Shown here: positions 5,514 to 5,725 of the stretch, one piece after another | Layout: each line of letters opens with the position of its first letter | Numbering within the stretch: position 1 is the stretch's first letter | DNA from: an uncultured Azospirillum sp. | GTDB taxonomy: Bacteria; Pseudomonadota; Alphaproteobacteria; RF32; CAG-239 | Length of the DNA: 5,725 nucleotides | Direction of reading: 5' to 3' | Assembly (NCBI GenBank): GCA_902489675.1 | Contig: CABUAP010000087.1 | Coordinates: forward strand, 1-5,725 | Position numbers and translations under genes: made by a program | The notes under the pieces: model-generated | Told to the model about the DNA's origin: nothing | Seen by the model: only the letters and a program-made list of their open reading frames with translations | The model's database searches: none

Positions 5514-5555
5514 CTCTTCTCTTAAAACGGGAGCAATCTATAAAGCAGCATTACC

Positions 5556-5584
5556 AAAAGAGCCACCGGTTTAACCGATGGCTC
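5556..5584 (-). terminator. Intrinsic terminator of the minus-strand gene
   Basis: On the minus strand GAGCCATCGGT pairs with ACCGGTGGCTC around TAA: eleven continuous pairs including one U-G, followed by TTTT (5559-5556). On the plus strand the U-G becomes a C-A mismatch and the following bases are TTCACATTTT. The minus strand is therefore the main user, 71 bases after its gene's stop codon. Some plus-strand activity remains possible. Confidence 0.75.
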
Positions 5585-5599
5585 TTCACATTTTCCAAA

Positions 5600-5638
5600 G
5601 GCTTTGAAATGATTTATTTTCCACCAATTTACAAAGCC
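5600..5638. repeat. Short inverted repeat between minus-strand gene and its terminator
   Basis: GGCTTTG (5600-5606) and CAAAGCC (5632-5638) are perfect inverted repeats separated by 25 A/T-rich bases. The loop is long and no T tract follows directly, so a function as 3'-UTR structure is only possible. Confidence 0.35.
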
Positions 5639-5654
5639 ATTGAAACGGCAGAGT

Positions 5655-5725
5655 TTACTTGCTTTCTGCCAATAAGTCAAAATCCATCGTTAGTTGATTT
5701 TGCTCCTCATCTTCGCCAAGCTGTT
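5655..5725 (-). CDS. 3' end of an unidentified minus-strand gene (partial)
   Basis: On the minus strand the frame beginning at 5723 is open to TAA at 5657-5655 and reads QLGEDEEQNQLTMDFDLLAE followed by Ser-Lys. Of the three minus-strand frames only this one runs through to a stop near the end; the other two close within 12 codons. The acidic tail with a hydrophobic DFDLL patch looks like a real protein C-terminus, and a good terminator lies just downstream on the same strand. The rest of the gene lies beyond the window and I cannot identify the product. It converges on the der operon. Confidence 0.65.
   Translation of the reverse strand, partial: QLGEDEEQNQLTMDFDLLAESK

Overview
The window looks like chromosome of a Gram-negative alphaproteobacterium with moderate GC content. 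It carries the outer-membrane assembly lipoprotein BamB, a YfgM-type membrane-anchored helical-repeat protein and the GTPase Der in the order yfgM-like, bamB, der, which is a common proteobacterial arrangement. The NKCE form of the first Der G4 motif fits alphaproteobacteria. The lineage is inferred from gene content and style, and I cannot name a genus.

Layout: (1) 22-1194 encodes an unrecognised four-helix membrane protein. It probably follows an upstream gene whose last codons end at 16. (2) A 98-bp gap holds a weak inverted repeat and a good sigma70-like promoter (TTGCCA, 16 bp, TATAAC). (3) 1293-4724 is a tight plus-strand operon with gaps of 24 and 15 bp: yfgM-like, bamB, der. (4) 4725-5654 is about 930 bp with no convincing gene. 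(5) 5655-5725 is the last 22 codons of an unidentified minus-strand gene that converges on the operon. Its own terminator lies at 5556-5584.

The operon is coherent at the cell envelope. The YfgM-like protein should sit in the inner membrane with a periplasmic repeat domain, where its E. coli counterpart works near SecYEG and PpiD. BamB is an outer-membrane lipoprotein scaffold of the BAM complex. Der is a cytoplasmic GTPase for 50S ribosome maturation.

The most interesting part is the intergenic region. It holds two diverged direct copies (about 4773-4867 and 5415-5513) of a structured element. The copies share the loop AGTAAAC, the hairpin core CCTGACGGTTT and the 14-mer GCGGTATTTTATGC, and paired positions change together. 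G-U pairs show the transcript is read from the plus strand. Copy 1 runs straight into a strong intrinsic terminator (4870-4896). Between the copies lie at least eight derivatives of one short palindromic repeat (core TGTCATCCCGAAC) in both orientations, including a 38-bp tandem duplication; a ninth, degenerate copy lies just before copy 2. I do not recognise the structured element as a known RNA family; it is the best candidate here for something undescribed.
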